Part shown: one piece after another, positions 45,400-55,914 of the stretch | Numbering within the stretch: position 1 is the stretch's first letter | Layout: every line of letters starts with the position of its first letter | NCBI GenBank assembly: GCA_037903475.1 | Contig: JBAJFG010000292.1 | Location: 1 to 64,000, forward strand | Source: Ancylostoma caninum | Lineage: Eukaryota; Nematoda; Chromadorea; Rhabditida; Ancylostomatidae | Length of the DNA: 64,000 nucleotides | Direction of reading: 5' to 3' | Program-made: the position numbers and the translations under genes | Notes under the pieces: model-generated | What the model was told of the DNA's origin: nothing | The model's database searches: none | Seen by the model: the letters and a program-made list of their open reading frames with translations, nothing else

Positions 45400-47325
45400 C
45401 TGAAAAATTCCAAAATTAGAATAATGCCAGCGGACGCGCACATAAAAACAACGAAGGATTGAGTAGGAAGCGACAGAAGATGAGAGAGAAGCGTTAGCAG
45501 AAAGAAGAAACAAAAGAGATTGAAGAAAATTAGTGAGCGAGGAGTTGCGCGCCGAAAAACAGTCACAGTAGAAAAAAACAAGTGAAAGCGCCCGCAAAAA
45601 CAGTGCAAAAGCAGAGAGGAAGAGAGGAAGGATGAAAGAGAGACTGAAGAAGTGTAAAAGAATAGTGAAAGAATAGAAAGAATTGATGGGAGCGAATTTG
45701 CGCGGCGGGGATAGCGAAAATTTGCGATGAAACAGATGAGCGCGCGCTCAGAACAACCAAGGAAAGATTAAAGGAGAGGGTAAGGATGAGAGGAAGGCGA
45801 AAGGAGTGGAGGGAAACAAAGAAGATTAAAGAAAAAAGTGAGAGAGAAGTTGAGCGCGGGTGGGATACTCAAATTGCGACAAAACGAAAAAACGCGCGCC
45901 GGGGAGAACCAAATTTCAATAAAACAGAAGAACGCGCACGTGAAAACAACTAAAGAGAGAAGAGGAAGAGAGAGAGGATGAGAGAGAGGAGAGAAGAGAG
46001 TGAAGGAACGAAAAAGAATGAAGAAAAAACGTGAGGGAGAAGTTGCGCGCAAAGAAATAGTTAAAATGCAGTAAAACAAATTTAAAAGCGCACAAAAACA
46101 TTCAAAGAAGAAGAAGAAGGAGATAGAAAGAAAGAAAGAAGTGAAAGAGATGAGAGAGAACGGAAAAGAAACGAAAAAAACATTTTCGAAAATGTTTCTC
46201 GGCGCGCCGCACCGAAATTGCGTCATCGCGCTGACGCGAAATTCGATCGATACCAAATCGATCTAAGTCCGGCAGCACAGTGGGAGCGGTGCTGCAAAAA
46301 ATTTTGCCGTTTTTGAGTGCGCGGCAACAGTTTGGTACTGCCATTAAACTTGGCAGCACTGTATAACATTTCCAGCACGGTCGAACTTGTGCCGAATGGG
46401 CGGGGCGATGGGCGGAACAGGCCTCGCCCACCGAGACTAGTGCTGCTCGAATGTCTGAGATGGCAGATTTGCGGATCTCAACTCGAAATTACAATGCTAG
46501 GACTCTGCTTCCAATGATTGACTAGACTGTGGAAGTGTGCAGTCAATCACACCTTTACAGCACCACCAAACTCCTGACACAACCTCCCTGGAGAGAAGAT
46601 CTGGCTTGGGAAATTTTAGAAGTGGGAAATCATTTCCACCCATACCCATTCGCGATTCTTGTTATCGTACAGAAATGAGCTTCATGCACAGTAATTACAT
46701 GGTCTAGAAATCAGTCTTTCGGGACGAAGAAATTAGGTTAGAAAAGATGTCACGCCAGGTATGACGTTTGTCATCAGTGAGATCGTCTGTTGTCACGTCC
46801 GCACTTTTCTTACCCTGTTGACTGGGGTCGGATATACGTATTGAAAGTGTAGTGTAGTGAGCTTCCACTCCTGCTCTCATCATCCAGATGGTAAAATGCG
46901 GTTTAGGTTCCACGGCTGTCCTGAACTCCTGGTCGTCTAGCGACATCCCAAGACCACGACCATGGTTGCATTGGAGTTTAAAATCGTAAGAAGAGAACTT
47001 TGCGAACCCCAAGTTTACTGTCCATTTGGAAGACGATTCCAAGCGAAAACAAACGCACGATTACCGCATACCTCTGACGAAGATTGATCGAGTTTGAAGT
47101 CATCAACCATAATTACCCGAAAATCGCTTCGGCTCATCATTCGTTGGTGACTTCATGAAAATCCTCAGGAAGGAGCTAGCCAGAATGTTCAAGCAGCATT
47201 TGAAAGAGGAGGAAAACCTCTACAAGAGTGCTACATAAGCTGGGCTCAAGTTGCTCAAATTGGACAGAAGAAATAATTTTAGTTAAGCATACCTCGAAAC
47301 GGCAATTATTTTCGCAACAACCTGA

Positions 47326-47780
47326 TAATAACTGTCGAGTGTTCTGCTCCCTGAATGCATGAACTGACCTGCAAAATGTTCGAAGGGAGCTCGTGAATGA
47401 CTCACAGTATGGCAGTCGGTGGAGGGGGAGCGTTTGGGTCGCGTAGAAAAGTGTGCGTGGCTAACGATTCCCCATAGATATGCAGGTGCTACGCGGCTTC
47501 TGCTGACAGCCAGACGCACTCACAAGGAAGGGAATGACTACTGAGCGTTTGCACTTCTGTAACTTCTTAACAATCTTAGAGCTCACACAGTGGTAATAAT
47601 GGCATGAGATCACTATGTAGTTATAGACATCTGCTCATTTCTGCTGTTCAGCCCAGGAGCACGTGCAAGTAACCACAACGCTCCAAGCGCTTTTCTAGCA
47701 GATATTTCAGTTTTAAACGCATCTGAACCTGAAATCACAACCAACGTGATCTTCTTTCCTATGTTTCCCCAGCGAAGTTA
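47326..47780. other. Unassigned interval
   Basis: No gene or terminal repeat recognised between the split mariner and the Penelope-like fragment. Confidence 0.4.
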
Positions 47781-48300
47781 TCAAGCTCTGCCGTCTTCTA
47801 CTGGCGAGATGCGAACGCGAACATTCAGTAGGACGACATCTTGCAGTTGCGCTCTAATAAGACATTGTCTGATTGTGGCGCTCACTTTGTCGAAAATAAA
47901 TGGTAAGCATAAGGGGAGTCTACACTCGTTATGATTGCCTGTATTTGCAGCTGTTGGTCTCCTCACTCGTCGAGTTTGCAGTGAGTAACCATTGCTGTTG
48001 ATTATATCGTTTGCCATCTTCAATGATTCCTGTCGTTCAATATCGCCACTCGAGACTTTTGAAGCCGTTTTGAACACATTGCGAACAACGGCTTGTTCCA
48101 CGGTCGTTGGGTGAGCAGAGCGTGTATGTAGAATGATATTCTTAGAACTCTCCTTGCGATACCACTTAACGTGTAGCATGCCATTCGCGAGCACCAGCTG
48201 TGTGTTTAGATAAGGTAGCCAATCATCGCTAGGTTTTTCTGTCATGAAGATGTACTGTGACTGTTGATTGAGTGTTCTGAAACATTCATCCATTTCAGAT
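47781..48300 (-). mobile_element. Penelope-like element, RT C-terminal fragment
   Basis: A 170-codon open frame on the minus strand from 48293. It starts with CFRTLNQQSQYIFMTEKP and LNTQLVLANGMLHVKWYRK, continues with SAHPTTVEQAVVRNVF and ends LPFIFDKVSATIRQ. This order (post-catalytic RT, the H.P...K.AVVR-type block, then LPFI.DKVS) is typical of Penelope-like reverse transcriptases. The GIY-YIG endonuclease that should follow is absent. The first 170 bases are an inverted copy of 48840-49010. Confidence 0.7.
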
Positions 48301-49115
48301 TGTGTCGAAGTTACGATACAACAGTCACCGATGCAACGACAGCATAAAAGATGTCGTCTTGTTTCTCAATAAAATTTCGTGGCTTCTCAATATAATTGAG
48401 CTTTTAGCTTTTTTAAAGTTTTTTTTTCAATTTTTAAGTAAAGTGCCCTCACACCTGATCAATACGAGTCATTTCGTTAAACATTTGCGTAATACAAATT
48501 TCGATCAAAACTGCGTCATATAGTCATTCGATGTAGCAGCGCTTTACACCAACGTCACTATCTGTACGGCCCTACAGGCACGAAATGCTTGAATCGTACG
48601 GTAGGAATATGCTGATGTATGGGCTTAGTAAGGCACGCGTAATGACTCTCATCAAGGAATGCCTCAGTTGTAACATCTTCAAATGGTCGGGTACGTATTT
48701 CTCACAAATAGGAGGGCTGGCAATGGGTCAGAGGTTAGCACCTGTGCTTGCTATATGCTTCATGAGCAAAATAGAGGAGCCTGTGCTGACAACACGCCCG
48801 CTTTTGTACTGTCGTTACATCAATGACAGTTGTATCTAACTTCGACACAATCCGAAGTGGTTGAATGTTTCAGAATACTCAACCAACAGTCACAGTACAT
48901 CAGATTAACGAGGGAAAAACCTAGCGATGGTTGGCCACCTTGTCTAAACACACAGCTGATGCTCGCGAATGGCACGCTACATGTTAAGTGGTATCGCAAG
49001 GGGAGCTCTAAGAATATCATTTTCATGCACGCTCCGCTCACCCAACGGCCGTGTAAAGAGCCATTGTTCGCAATGTTCAGAACGGCTTTAAAGATATTGA
49101 GCGGATTGTAGGTCC
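48301..49115 (+). mobile_element. Penelope-like element, RT fragment in the opposite orientation
   Basis: Plus-strand frames read FDVAALYTNVT (RT motif A, about 48525), GGLAMGQRLAPVLAICFM (motif B, about 48715) and CRYINDS (motif C region, about 48815), then CFRILNQQSQYI and LNTQLMLANGTLHVKWYRK up to about 49000. Stops near 48518, 48590 and 48838 interrupt it. Together with the minus-strand fragment it forms a head-to-head arrangement of two copies. Confidence 0.75.
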
Positions 49116-49149
49116 TGCCTACGGTTCAAATGCGCCATATCTGCCGTAC

Positions 49150-50385
49150 TGTCCAGAGACTGGAGTCGGGTCCAACGGTGTGATAAGGGTGCACCGGCGT
49201 CCAGAAGTGATGAAACGCGGGGAGTCGGGTGCAACGATGTGATAAGGGTGCGCCGGCGTCCAAAAGTGGGGAAACGCCTGGAGTCGGGTCCAACGGTGTG
49301 ATAAGGGTGCGCCGGCGTCCAAAAGTGGAGAAACACCTGGAGTCGGGTCCAACGATGTGATAAGGGTGCGCCGGCGTCCAAAAGTGGGGAAGCGCCTGGA
49401 GTCGGGTCCAACGATGTGATAAGGGTGCGCCGGCGTCCAAAAGTGGGGAAACGCCTGGAGTCGGGTCCAACGATGTGATAAGGGTGCGCCGGCGTCCAAA
49501 AGTGGGGAAACGCCTGGAGTCGGGTCCAATGTGATAAGGGTGCGCCGGCGTCCAAAAGTGGGGAAACGCCTGGAGTCGGGTCCAACGATGTGATAAGAGT
49601 GCGCCGGCGTCCAAAAGTGGGGAAACGCTTGGAGTCGGGTCCAACGATGTGATAAGGGTGCGCCGGCGTCCAAAAGTGGGGAAGCGCCTGGAGTCGGGTC
49701 CAACGGTGTGATAAGGGTGCGCCGGCGTCCAAAAGTGGGGAAACGCCTGGAGTCGGGTCCAACGGTGTGATAAGAGGTGCGCCGGCGTCCAAAAGTGGGG
49801 AAACGCCTGGAGTCGGGTCCAACGATGTGATAAGAGTGCGCCGGCGTCCAAAAGTGGGGAAACGCCTGGAGTCGGGTCCAACGATGTGATAAGGTGCGCC
49901 GGCGTCCAAAAGTGGGGAAACGCCTGGAGTCGGGTCCAACGATGTGATAAGAGTGCGCCGGCGTCCAAAAGTGGGGAAACGCCTGGAGTCGGGTCCAACG
50001 ATGTGATAAGGGTGCGCCGGCGTCCAAAAGTGGGGAAACGCCTGGAGTCGGGTCCAACGATGTGATAAGAGTGCGCCGGCGTCCAAAAGTGGGGAAACGC
50101 TTGGAGTCGGGTCCAACGATGTGATAAGGGTGCGCCAGCGTCCAAAAGTGGGGAAACGCCTGGAGTCGGGTCCAACGATGTGATAAGGGTGCGCCGGCGT
50201 CCAAAAGTGGGGAAACGCCTGGAGTCGGGTCCAACGGTGTGATAAGGGTGCGCCGGCGTCCAAAAGTGGGGAAACGCCTGGAGTCGGGTCCAACGGTGTG
50301 ATAAGGGTGCGTCGGCGTCCAAAAGTGGGGAAACGCCTGGAGTCGGGTCCAATGGTGGGATAAGGGTGCGCCGGTTTCCACGAAT
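49150..50385. repeat. 59-bp minisatellite, ~21 copies
   Basis: The unit is gagtcgggtccaacgatgtg followed by ataagggtgcgccggcgtcc and aaaagtggggaaacgcctg. Most copies differ at one or two positions (aacgatg/aacggtg; aaggg/aagag), and a few units are 1-3 bases shorter or longer. Because 59 is not a multiple of three and the unit has no stop in any minus-strand frame, all three minus frames stay open for 400 codons. These are not genes. Confidence 0.95.
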
Positions 50386-50880
50386 AATAGGAATTCGCTA
50401 GACGGGTCTATTTCTGCATGAGGGGTATGCTTATCCTGTTTTGGCGGACCCTACTGCCTAAATCACCTAGATGTACATTGTTTCCTTTCGTTTCCGTGTT
50501 CCTTTCCCATTCCGTTTGTGTCTGAATGAACCACTCCTTTCTTTCCGTTCATATACACCGGTGGACCCTTATCACTTGAATTACCACAACAACCAGTTGA
50601 GCCTAAATCATTTCAAGATAACATTTGCACTGAGTTGGTTACACTCAATTCTTCACGGCCACTAACTTTGCTCATATGGAAGAGCATAACTTCGTTCATA
50701 TGGGGGAAAGCCACCACCTATGGAATCAAGAGTTTCTCAGGAGAGCGATAGAACTGCGTGGAAGGATGCAGATTTTATCAATCCATTTACACTTTTGTGT
50801 TTGCTTTCAATGTGCAGTATGCGAGCGAAGCGAGCACCAATAGAAGTCTGGAAGTCCGGCGTTAGCCGGACGGCCAGACT
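50386..50880. other. Unassigned interval with a dispersed-repeat tail
   Basis: The segment 50490-50560 (gttcctttcccattccgttt ... gtctgaatgaaccactcctt) resembles 17910-17970 and 55865-55915, so it is a dispersed repeat. The block at 50822-50880 repeats 39635-39690. No gene. Confidence 0.5.

Positions 50881-50882
<2 letters not shown>

Positions 50883-50930
<48 letters not shown>
50883..50930. repeat. (TA)24 microsatellite
   Basis: Uninterrupted TA dinucleotides, 48 bases, immediately 5' of the RTE element. The element's 3' end also runs into TA repeats (54091-54140). Confidence 0.97.
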
Positions 50931-50932
<2 letters not shown>

Positions 50933-53900
50933 CCTTCATGTGCCACCTCATCGCGGTGAAGGGGTGAACATCTACCAGAGTTCATCTCTGGGAGATGGCC
51001 AACGGCACAAACGGCCACGCAGTTCAGAACCGCACTACTTGTAGTGCGTGAACGGGCGGCCCTTGGATAGCTCCGGCAAGGCACTCCAGGGGTAACCAGG
51101 CCACCAGAAAAGCCACGACATTCGCAACAGAGAGAAAACCGGCCCGAAATCGGACATGCTCTCCCACGGCGCCCGGAGATGCCCCTGCCGAGGACGGAAG
51201 AGGAAAGGGACGGGGCGCCACTGGAAATCCCGATAAACGATTTGGACAATGCTTGGACATCTGCACATACAATTGCCGATCAGCCGCATCCGACGCAGAC
51301 TTGAGAACTCTTCTCCACATATCTAAGAGGCTCAGGTACGATGTCATATGTCTGCAAGAGACGAAAACGAAAACCCCGTATGCAAGAAGAATGGAAAGCG
51401 GAGAACTGATTATAATGGGGCAAAAGATTGACGCGAAGAACGTTGGGGGGGGTCGGTTTCTTGATCCACCCAAGAGTACAGCCCAGCATTCATTCGCACG
51501 AAATTCTGAGTCCGCGTATTGCTGTGCTACGATTACGAACGACGAAGAAAGCGACCATCACCATTGTAAACTGCTACGCTCCTAACTCTGTTGCCAGCGA
51601 AGAGGACAAAGACAACTTCTACTCTGAGCTGGAAGCAGTAGTTAAGAAGGAAAAGTCATACTACAAATACATATGCGGGGATTTCAACGCCCTTGTAGGA
51701 AATGGAAGCGACGGAAACTGGAGACTAGGTCGACACGGAAATGAAGCTAGGAACGACAATGGCTTTCGTCTATTAGATCTGATGTCTTGTTGCAACCTGT
51801 TTCATGGAAACTCCATCTTCGAGAAGCCTCAACACAGACGGTGGACCTGGGAAAGTCCTAACGGACAAACTCATTCAGAGCTAGACCACATCCTCACGAA
51901 CCGAAGATGGAGCCTGATGGACACTTCAGTAGTACCCTCTTTTGACACCGGATCCGACCACAGACTGCTACGGGCCAAGATACGACTCAGTGATCGCATA
52001 TTCAAAAGAGACACACATCGTGGGCCACCTATACGCTCTCCTGAGTATGATGAATCCGAACTGCAGAAGGCCATGAATGCATACAACTGGAGAAAGGAGG
52101 AAGATCCCACAGAAGACTATGAAGAATTAGCAAAAGGGCTGATATTTTGTGCCAAAGCAGCTATGATGAACTACAAACAGAGAGGAGAAAGGCTGAACCC
52201 AAAGGCCAAACAATTGCTGCGCCGTAGAGGTGAAATCAAAAGAGATCAGGCAGCGACGCATTTGGAGAAAGTTGTCATCAATAAAGCCTGTCGCGCGGCC
52301 ATGAAGGAATCCCTTAGAGAGCACCGCAAAAATAAGCTACTTTCGACAGCCGCTCAGAGGAAAAGCCTGAAACGATGCCGACGAGAACTCTCGGACTATT
52401 CTGCTGTGACCACGTGCCTGAAAGACAAACAGGGAATACCCAAAACGACGAGGACGGACATGGAACGCATTGTAACGGACTTTTATACAAATCTGTACCG
52501 CTCAACAACGGTTGTCCCAAGACGCCCATCCCCCACAGAAGAAAAGCCACCACCCATTCTGGTCTCGGAAGTGAGAATTGCAATTCAATCGCTGAGAAAG
52601 GGGACGGCCCCAGGACCCGATGGCATTACAGCGGACTTGCTTAGAGTCGGAGGATATACAATGCATAAACTCTTAGCAGAGCACTTTACCTCCTATCTCG
52701 AAGCTGGCATCATTCCCGATCAGTGGAAGAGCTCCAAGACAGTGTTGATCTTCAAAAAAGGTGACAAAGAAGATATCGAAAACTACCGCCCTATTGCTTT
52801 GTTGTCTATACCGTACAAACTGTTCACGAAGATCATTCTGAACCGGCTTGAAACCACGCTTGATGAGTACCAGCCAATAGAACAGGCAGGTTTCAGAAAA
52901 GGCTTTTGCTGTATGGACCACATTCACACTATCGTCCAGCTGATTGAGAGATGCAGGGAATACACGATGCCTCTGATCCTCACATTCGTCGACTACAGAA
53001 AAGCATTCGACTCCGTCGAAACGAATGCAGTCTTGAATGCGCTCATACATGCAGGAGTAGATCCAGCTTACGTGAACATTCTTGAGCAGTGCAATGTCGG
53101 AACAACGACGACAATCCAGTTGTTTGACAAAAAACTACGCATTCCGATCGGAAAAGGTGTCCGACAAGGTGACACAATATCGCCAAAACTGTTCACGTCA
53201 GCCCTCCAGTATGCTATGTCTCGACTGAACTGGGAAGACAAAGGTATCACGATCGACGGAAAGAAGCTCTCAAACCTACGATTCGCAGACGACGTGGTTC
53301 TTGTTAGCAACAACACATCAGAGATGAACCAGCTGCTAAACGAGCTGAACGAAGTGAGCAAGAGCATCGGGCTGGAAATGAATATGAAGAAGACACAGAT
53401 GATGGCAAATCAGTGGTGTGACAACGGAATAGTACAGCTGGATGGAATTATCTTGAGGAAAGTAGACAGCTACGTTTACCTGGGACGTGAAGTAAATATG
53501 ACGAACGACTTGACAGGCGAAATTGGGCGAAGAAGAAAAGCGGCGTGGGCAGCCATGGACACGATTCGAGAAACAACAAGCCAAATCAGGGACTCGAAGC
53601 TGCGAGCTCACTTGTTTGATTCTACGGTACTTCCGGCACTGTGTTATGCTACTGAAACATGGACGGACAACAGAAACATCTCCTTGGCTATGAGAACGAC
53701 ACACAGGGCCTTGGAAAGATGTCTTCTGGGAACGAATAGATGGAAGCAATGGAAATGCGGCCTCAGTAGCAAAGACTTGAGGAAGGAATCGAAGATCAAG
53801 GACCTGACAGACTACATGGCATCCGCAAAGCATCGGTGGGCAGGACACGTGATGCGCCGAACTGACGACAGATGGAGCACGAGATCAACTCTCTGGACTC

Positions 53901-54090
53901 CCTTGAACGTCAAAAGACCCCTCGGCCGACCCTTCACGCGCTGGTCTGATACATTTTCCAGGTCGTTTAAACAAAGAGAACTGACGAACTGGATGAGAGC
54001 GGCCCGAGACAGGAGAACCTGGAGCGAATGTGGTCCACACTGAGAAGACCAACCCAGCAGTGAAGATGGACCATCAAAGTATCAAAGTAA
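50931..54090 (+). mobile_element. Nearly intact RTE-clade non-LTR retrotransposon
   Basis: The 5' end has a short stem (ccccttcatg ... gtgaagggg). The coding region runs from about 51100 to 54043. The 3' end is short, with atcaaagtatcaaagtaagt leading into TA repeats, as RTE elements usually end in a short tandem repeat and not in poly(A). Only one frameshift separates the N-terminal endonuclease part from the rest. Confidence 0.85.
51428..54043 (+). CDS. RTE ORF: endonuclease (part) and reverse transcriptase
   Basis: An 871-codon frame. Endonuclease blocks: VNCYAPN (about residue 48), CGDFNALVG (about 82) and SDHRLL (about 176). RT blocks: GTAPGPDGITADLL (about 396), FVDYRKAFDSV (motif A, about 519), GVRQGDTISPKLF (about 577) and FADDVVLVS (motif C, about 618), then the VYLGREV block. 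The first endonuclease part (CTYNCRSAASDADL, CLQETKTK) lies just upstream in another frame, 51253-51440. The two are separated by a run of eight G at 51444-51451; seven would keep one frame and give the expected GGVGFL. The enzyme makes cDNA by target-primed reverse transcription. Apart from the G run there are no stops, so this is a young copy. Confidence 0.9.
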   Translation: MTRRTLGGVGFLIHPRVQPSIHSHEILSPRIAVLRLRTTKKATITIVNCYAPNSVASEEDKDNFYSELEAVVKKEKSYYKYICGDFNALVGNGSDGNWRLGRHGNEARNDNGFRLLDLMSCCNLFHGNSIFEKPQHRRWTWESPNGQTHSELDHILTNRRWSLMDTSVVPSFDTGSDHRLLRAKIRLSDRIFKRDTHRGPPIRSPEYDESELQKAMNAYNWRKEEDPTEDYEELAKGLIFCAKAAMMNYKQRGERLNPKAKQLLRRRGEIKRDQAATHLEKVVINKACRAAMKESLREHRKNKLLSTAAQRKSLKRCRRELSDYSAVTTCLKDKQGIPKTTRTDMERIVTDFYTNLYRSTTVVPRRPSPTEEKPPPILVSEVRIAIQSLRKGTAPGPDGITADLLRVGGYTMHKLLAEHFTSYLEAGIIPDQWKSSKTVLIFKKGDKEDIENYRPIALLSIPYKLFTKIILNRLETTLDEYQPIEQAGFRKGFCCMDHIHTIVQLIERCREYTMPLILTFVDYRKAFDSVETNAVLNALIHAGVDPAYVNILEQCNVGTTTTIQLFDKKLRIPIGKGVRQGDTISPKLFTSALQYAMSRLNWEDKGITIDGKKLSNLRFADDVVLVSNNTSEMNQLLNELNEVSKSIGLEMNMKKTQMMANQWCDNGIVQLDGIILRKVDSYVYLGREVNMTNDLTGEIGRRRKAAWAAMDTIRETTSQIRDSKLRAHLFDSTVLPALCYATETWTDNRNISLAMRTTHRALERCLLGTNRWKQWKCGLSSKDLRKESKIKDLTDYMASAKHRWAGHVMRRTDDRWSTRSTLWTPLNVKRPLGRPFTRWSDTFSRSFKQRELTNWMRAARDRRTWSECGPH

Positions 54091-54210
54091 GTATATATAT
54101 ATATATATACAGTAAGTATATATATATATATACATATACACATACACAGCTATACTGTATATGCACATATATATACATATAGAGTATGATGACTGTTAGC
54201 CTCAGAAATA

Positions 54211-55785
54211 CAGTGCGTTTCATAAGTATAGACGCACCCCAGAAAACACTGGTACACAGTTCCACGTAACTTTTTGGAGAAAACCACGAGTGCCAATCGA
54301 ATGAGCGTGCCCAAAAACCCTTGTTTCCGTCGTCTTACCCGAAGTTATGGAAAAAAATAGGTAGATCCAGCACTTCCCCCTCATAGGGACCGTTTCATAA
54401 GTATAGACGCACTTTCAGAAACCGATGATTTCACACAGGGAACTTCCTTGCAACAGCAGATTTGTAGCTGATAGGTCTCCACAATTCCCAAGCAACTCAG
54501 AAAACATGGGTTGGCGTAGATTTACCCGTCTTTCCCAGCAAATGGCTATCAAAACGGCTCCTAGTACAGGCAGTAGCATTTTCCAGGTTTGTTGGGCCTG
54601 AAGATGTTCGGTTCCGGCCATGAATGTCCTCTGGTGGGATGCTGCAGGGATGTTCGATGTTGCTAGTATTAGAAGGCAGATAGTACCGTCAAATAGAGTT
54701 TCTCGAAATGCTTATTTGTTGAGCGACTGGTATAGGTCACGCCAGTTTTTCGATGGAAAGTGAGGTTTTTCCTTCTGTGTGCTGCAAGAAAACGTAAAAA
54801 TTGAACACTAAACGTGCTATTGTGATTTGGGGAATTCGATTATGTAGAAATGGAGATAATATCGCGGATGTCGTTATGAGAGGAAACATCTCCAACTTTG
54901 GCAGCGCCTACCTCCAAAGGTGCTCGTTTTGAGAGAGTCTGGCTCTCCTTATATGTCATCCCAGCGGCGTGCATTCATTACAATACAGTACGAATAAAGC
55001 TTTTTTCATCCTGTAAACTCATTTAAACATAGCATGGGCTTCCAAAATATCCAAAACAACCAACTCGTTTTTTTCGAGATGGCGATCACCACGTTCCTTC
55101 CGGAAAAACAAAGCTGTGAAGCTTTTTGGAACGGGATAACCCCAGGTATGAGATGAAGTCAACAATGAAGAATGGTGATTTAGCGAATAAATGCCTTTTT
55201 AACCCATGCACTGCATGACGGAGCCGACGCAACGGCTCAAACACCACTAATGCACATCATGTGCTTTGAGTTCAGGCAGGGTATGCGACGCCGTCTTTGA
55301 TGCGATGTCTTCTTTTGCATACCAAAATTCTCCCTCCGATTGTAGGACTCGATATCTCATACATATTTGCAGGTGAACCCCGAAGAACCTCCCCCCTACC
55401 CGGAGATCCTGTGATTTCACCAGCCTACTGCATGTAAATATTTTAGCTGCCCCAGCCTCGCTCCAAAACGTTGTGATCCAAGTTGAAATGCAGATTTACA
55501 TTGTAGACGCTTATTAGTTCTTATCAAAATATTGAGCCCAGTTTCTCCCCTGAAGATAAGATTTATTTGTATTTAAGTATAGACTGCGTCTATACTTATG
55601 AAACGGCACATTTAATGGTGATGTGCCAAATCTATCCCCTATTTTCCATAATCACTAGTGAAACAACGTAATCTTAGGTTTTCTGGCATGCCGAATCGAT
55701 TGATGTTTGTAACTTTTCTCATGAACCTGTGATGAACTGTGTACCGGCATTTTCTAGGGTGCGTCTATACTTATGAAACGCACTG
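54211..55785. mobile_element. Tc1-type element with IR/DR ends, no transposase seen
   Basis: Ends CAGTGCGTTTCATAAGTATA and complement, flanked by TA (54209-54210, 55786-55787). The core gtttcataagtatagacgca occurs twice at the left (54216, 54391) and, in complement, twice at the right (about 55586, 55760). This gives four putative transposase binding sites in an inverted-repeat/direct-repeat layout. The 1.2-kb interior shows no recognisable DDE frame on either strand. Confidence 0.85.
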
Positions 55786-55789
55786 TACA

Positions 55790-55913
55790 TCCTCTAGGCG
55801 CTGGAACCTGCTGGCTGCTGAACTGCTATGGAGGCTTATTGACGCTACAACCCCGTCGTGTCGTTCCTCTTCCCTGCATCTGAATGATAATTACCCTTCT
55901 CCTTCGCTTATAT
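55790..55913. repeat. Dispersed repeat, also at 17.85 and 50.5 kb
   Basis: ctaggcgctggaacctgctg ... gttcctcttccctgcatctg ... cttcgcttatata matches 17845-17970 in order and 50490-50560 in part. It may be the tail of a retroposon. Confidence 0.5.
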
Positions 55914-55914
55914 A

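Larger units (their letters stand above)
42123..46459 (-). mobile_element. 4.3-kb TIR transposon (CTCAGACATTCG ends) with a spliced gene
   Basis: Left end CTCAGACATTCG, right end CGAATGTCTGAG, flanked by AT on both sides (42121-42122, 46460-46461). The empty site is visible in the other mariner copy. Subterminal regions at both ends repeat ggcagcact and variants (42300-42410; 46265-46380), and a perfect palindrome aaggtccgcggccccccgcg... lies at 42342-42372. Coding exons are on the minus strand at 43.8-45.4 kb. The stretch 45420-46200 is strongly purine-rich on the + strand. No known transposase motif was recognised. Confidence 0.75.
41700..47325 (-). mobile_element. Mariner (TTAGGTTGTTG family) split by a 4.3-kb transposon
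   Basis: Left end at 41700 and right end cgcaacaacctga at 47325 followed by TA. The two parts (41700-42122 and 46462-47325) align end to end with the copy at 18230-19504 and add up to 1287 bp. The interruption point falls in cacatctat/ggcagatttgcgg, where the other copy reads cacatctacagcagatttgcgg. Transposase frames on the minus strand are broken. Confidence 0.85.

Noticed and set aside
45063..46256. Long minus-strand frames rich in Phe, Ser and Leu
   Set aside because: They reflect the purine/pyrimidine strand bias at 45.4-46.2 kb; only the short exon at 45273-45399 looks protein-like.
49088..50381. Three minus-strand reading frames of 401-420 codons
   Set aside because: They lie entirely in the 59-bp minisatellite; all three frames are open because the unit has no stop codon.
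52314..53848. Minus-strand frames of 89-170 codons
   Set aside because: Antisense shadows of the RTE reverse transcriptase.
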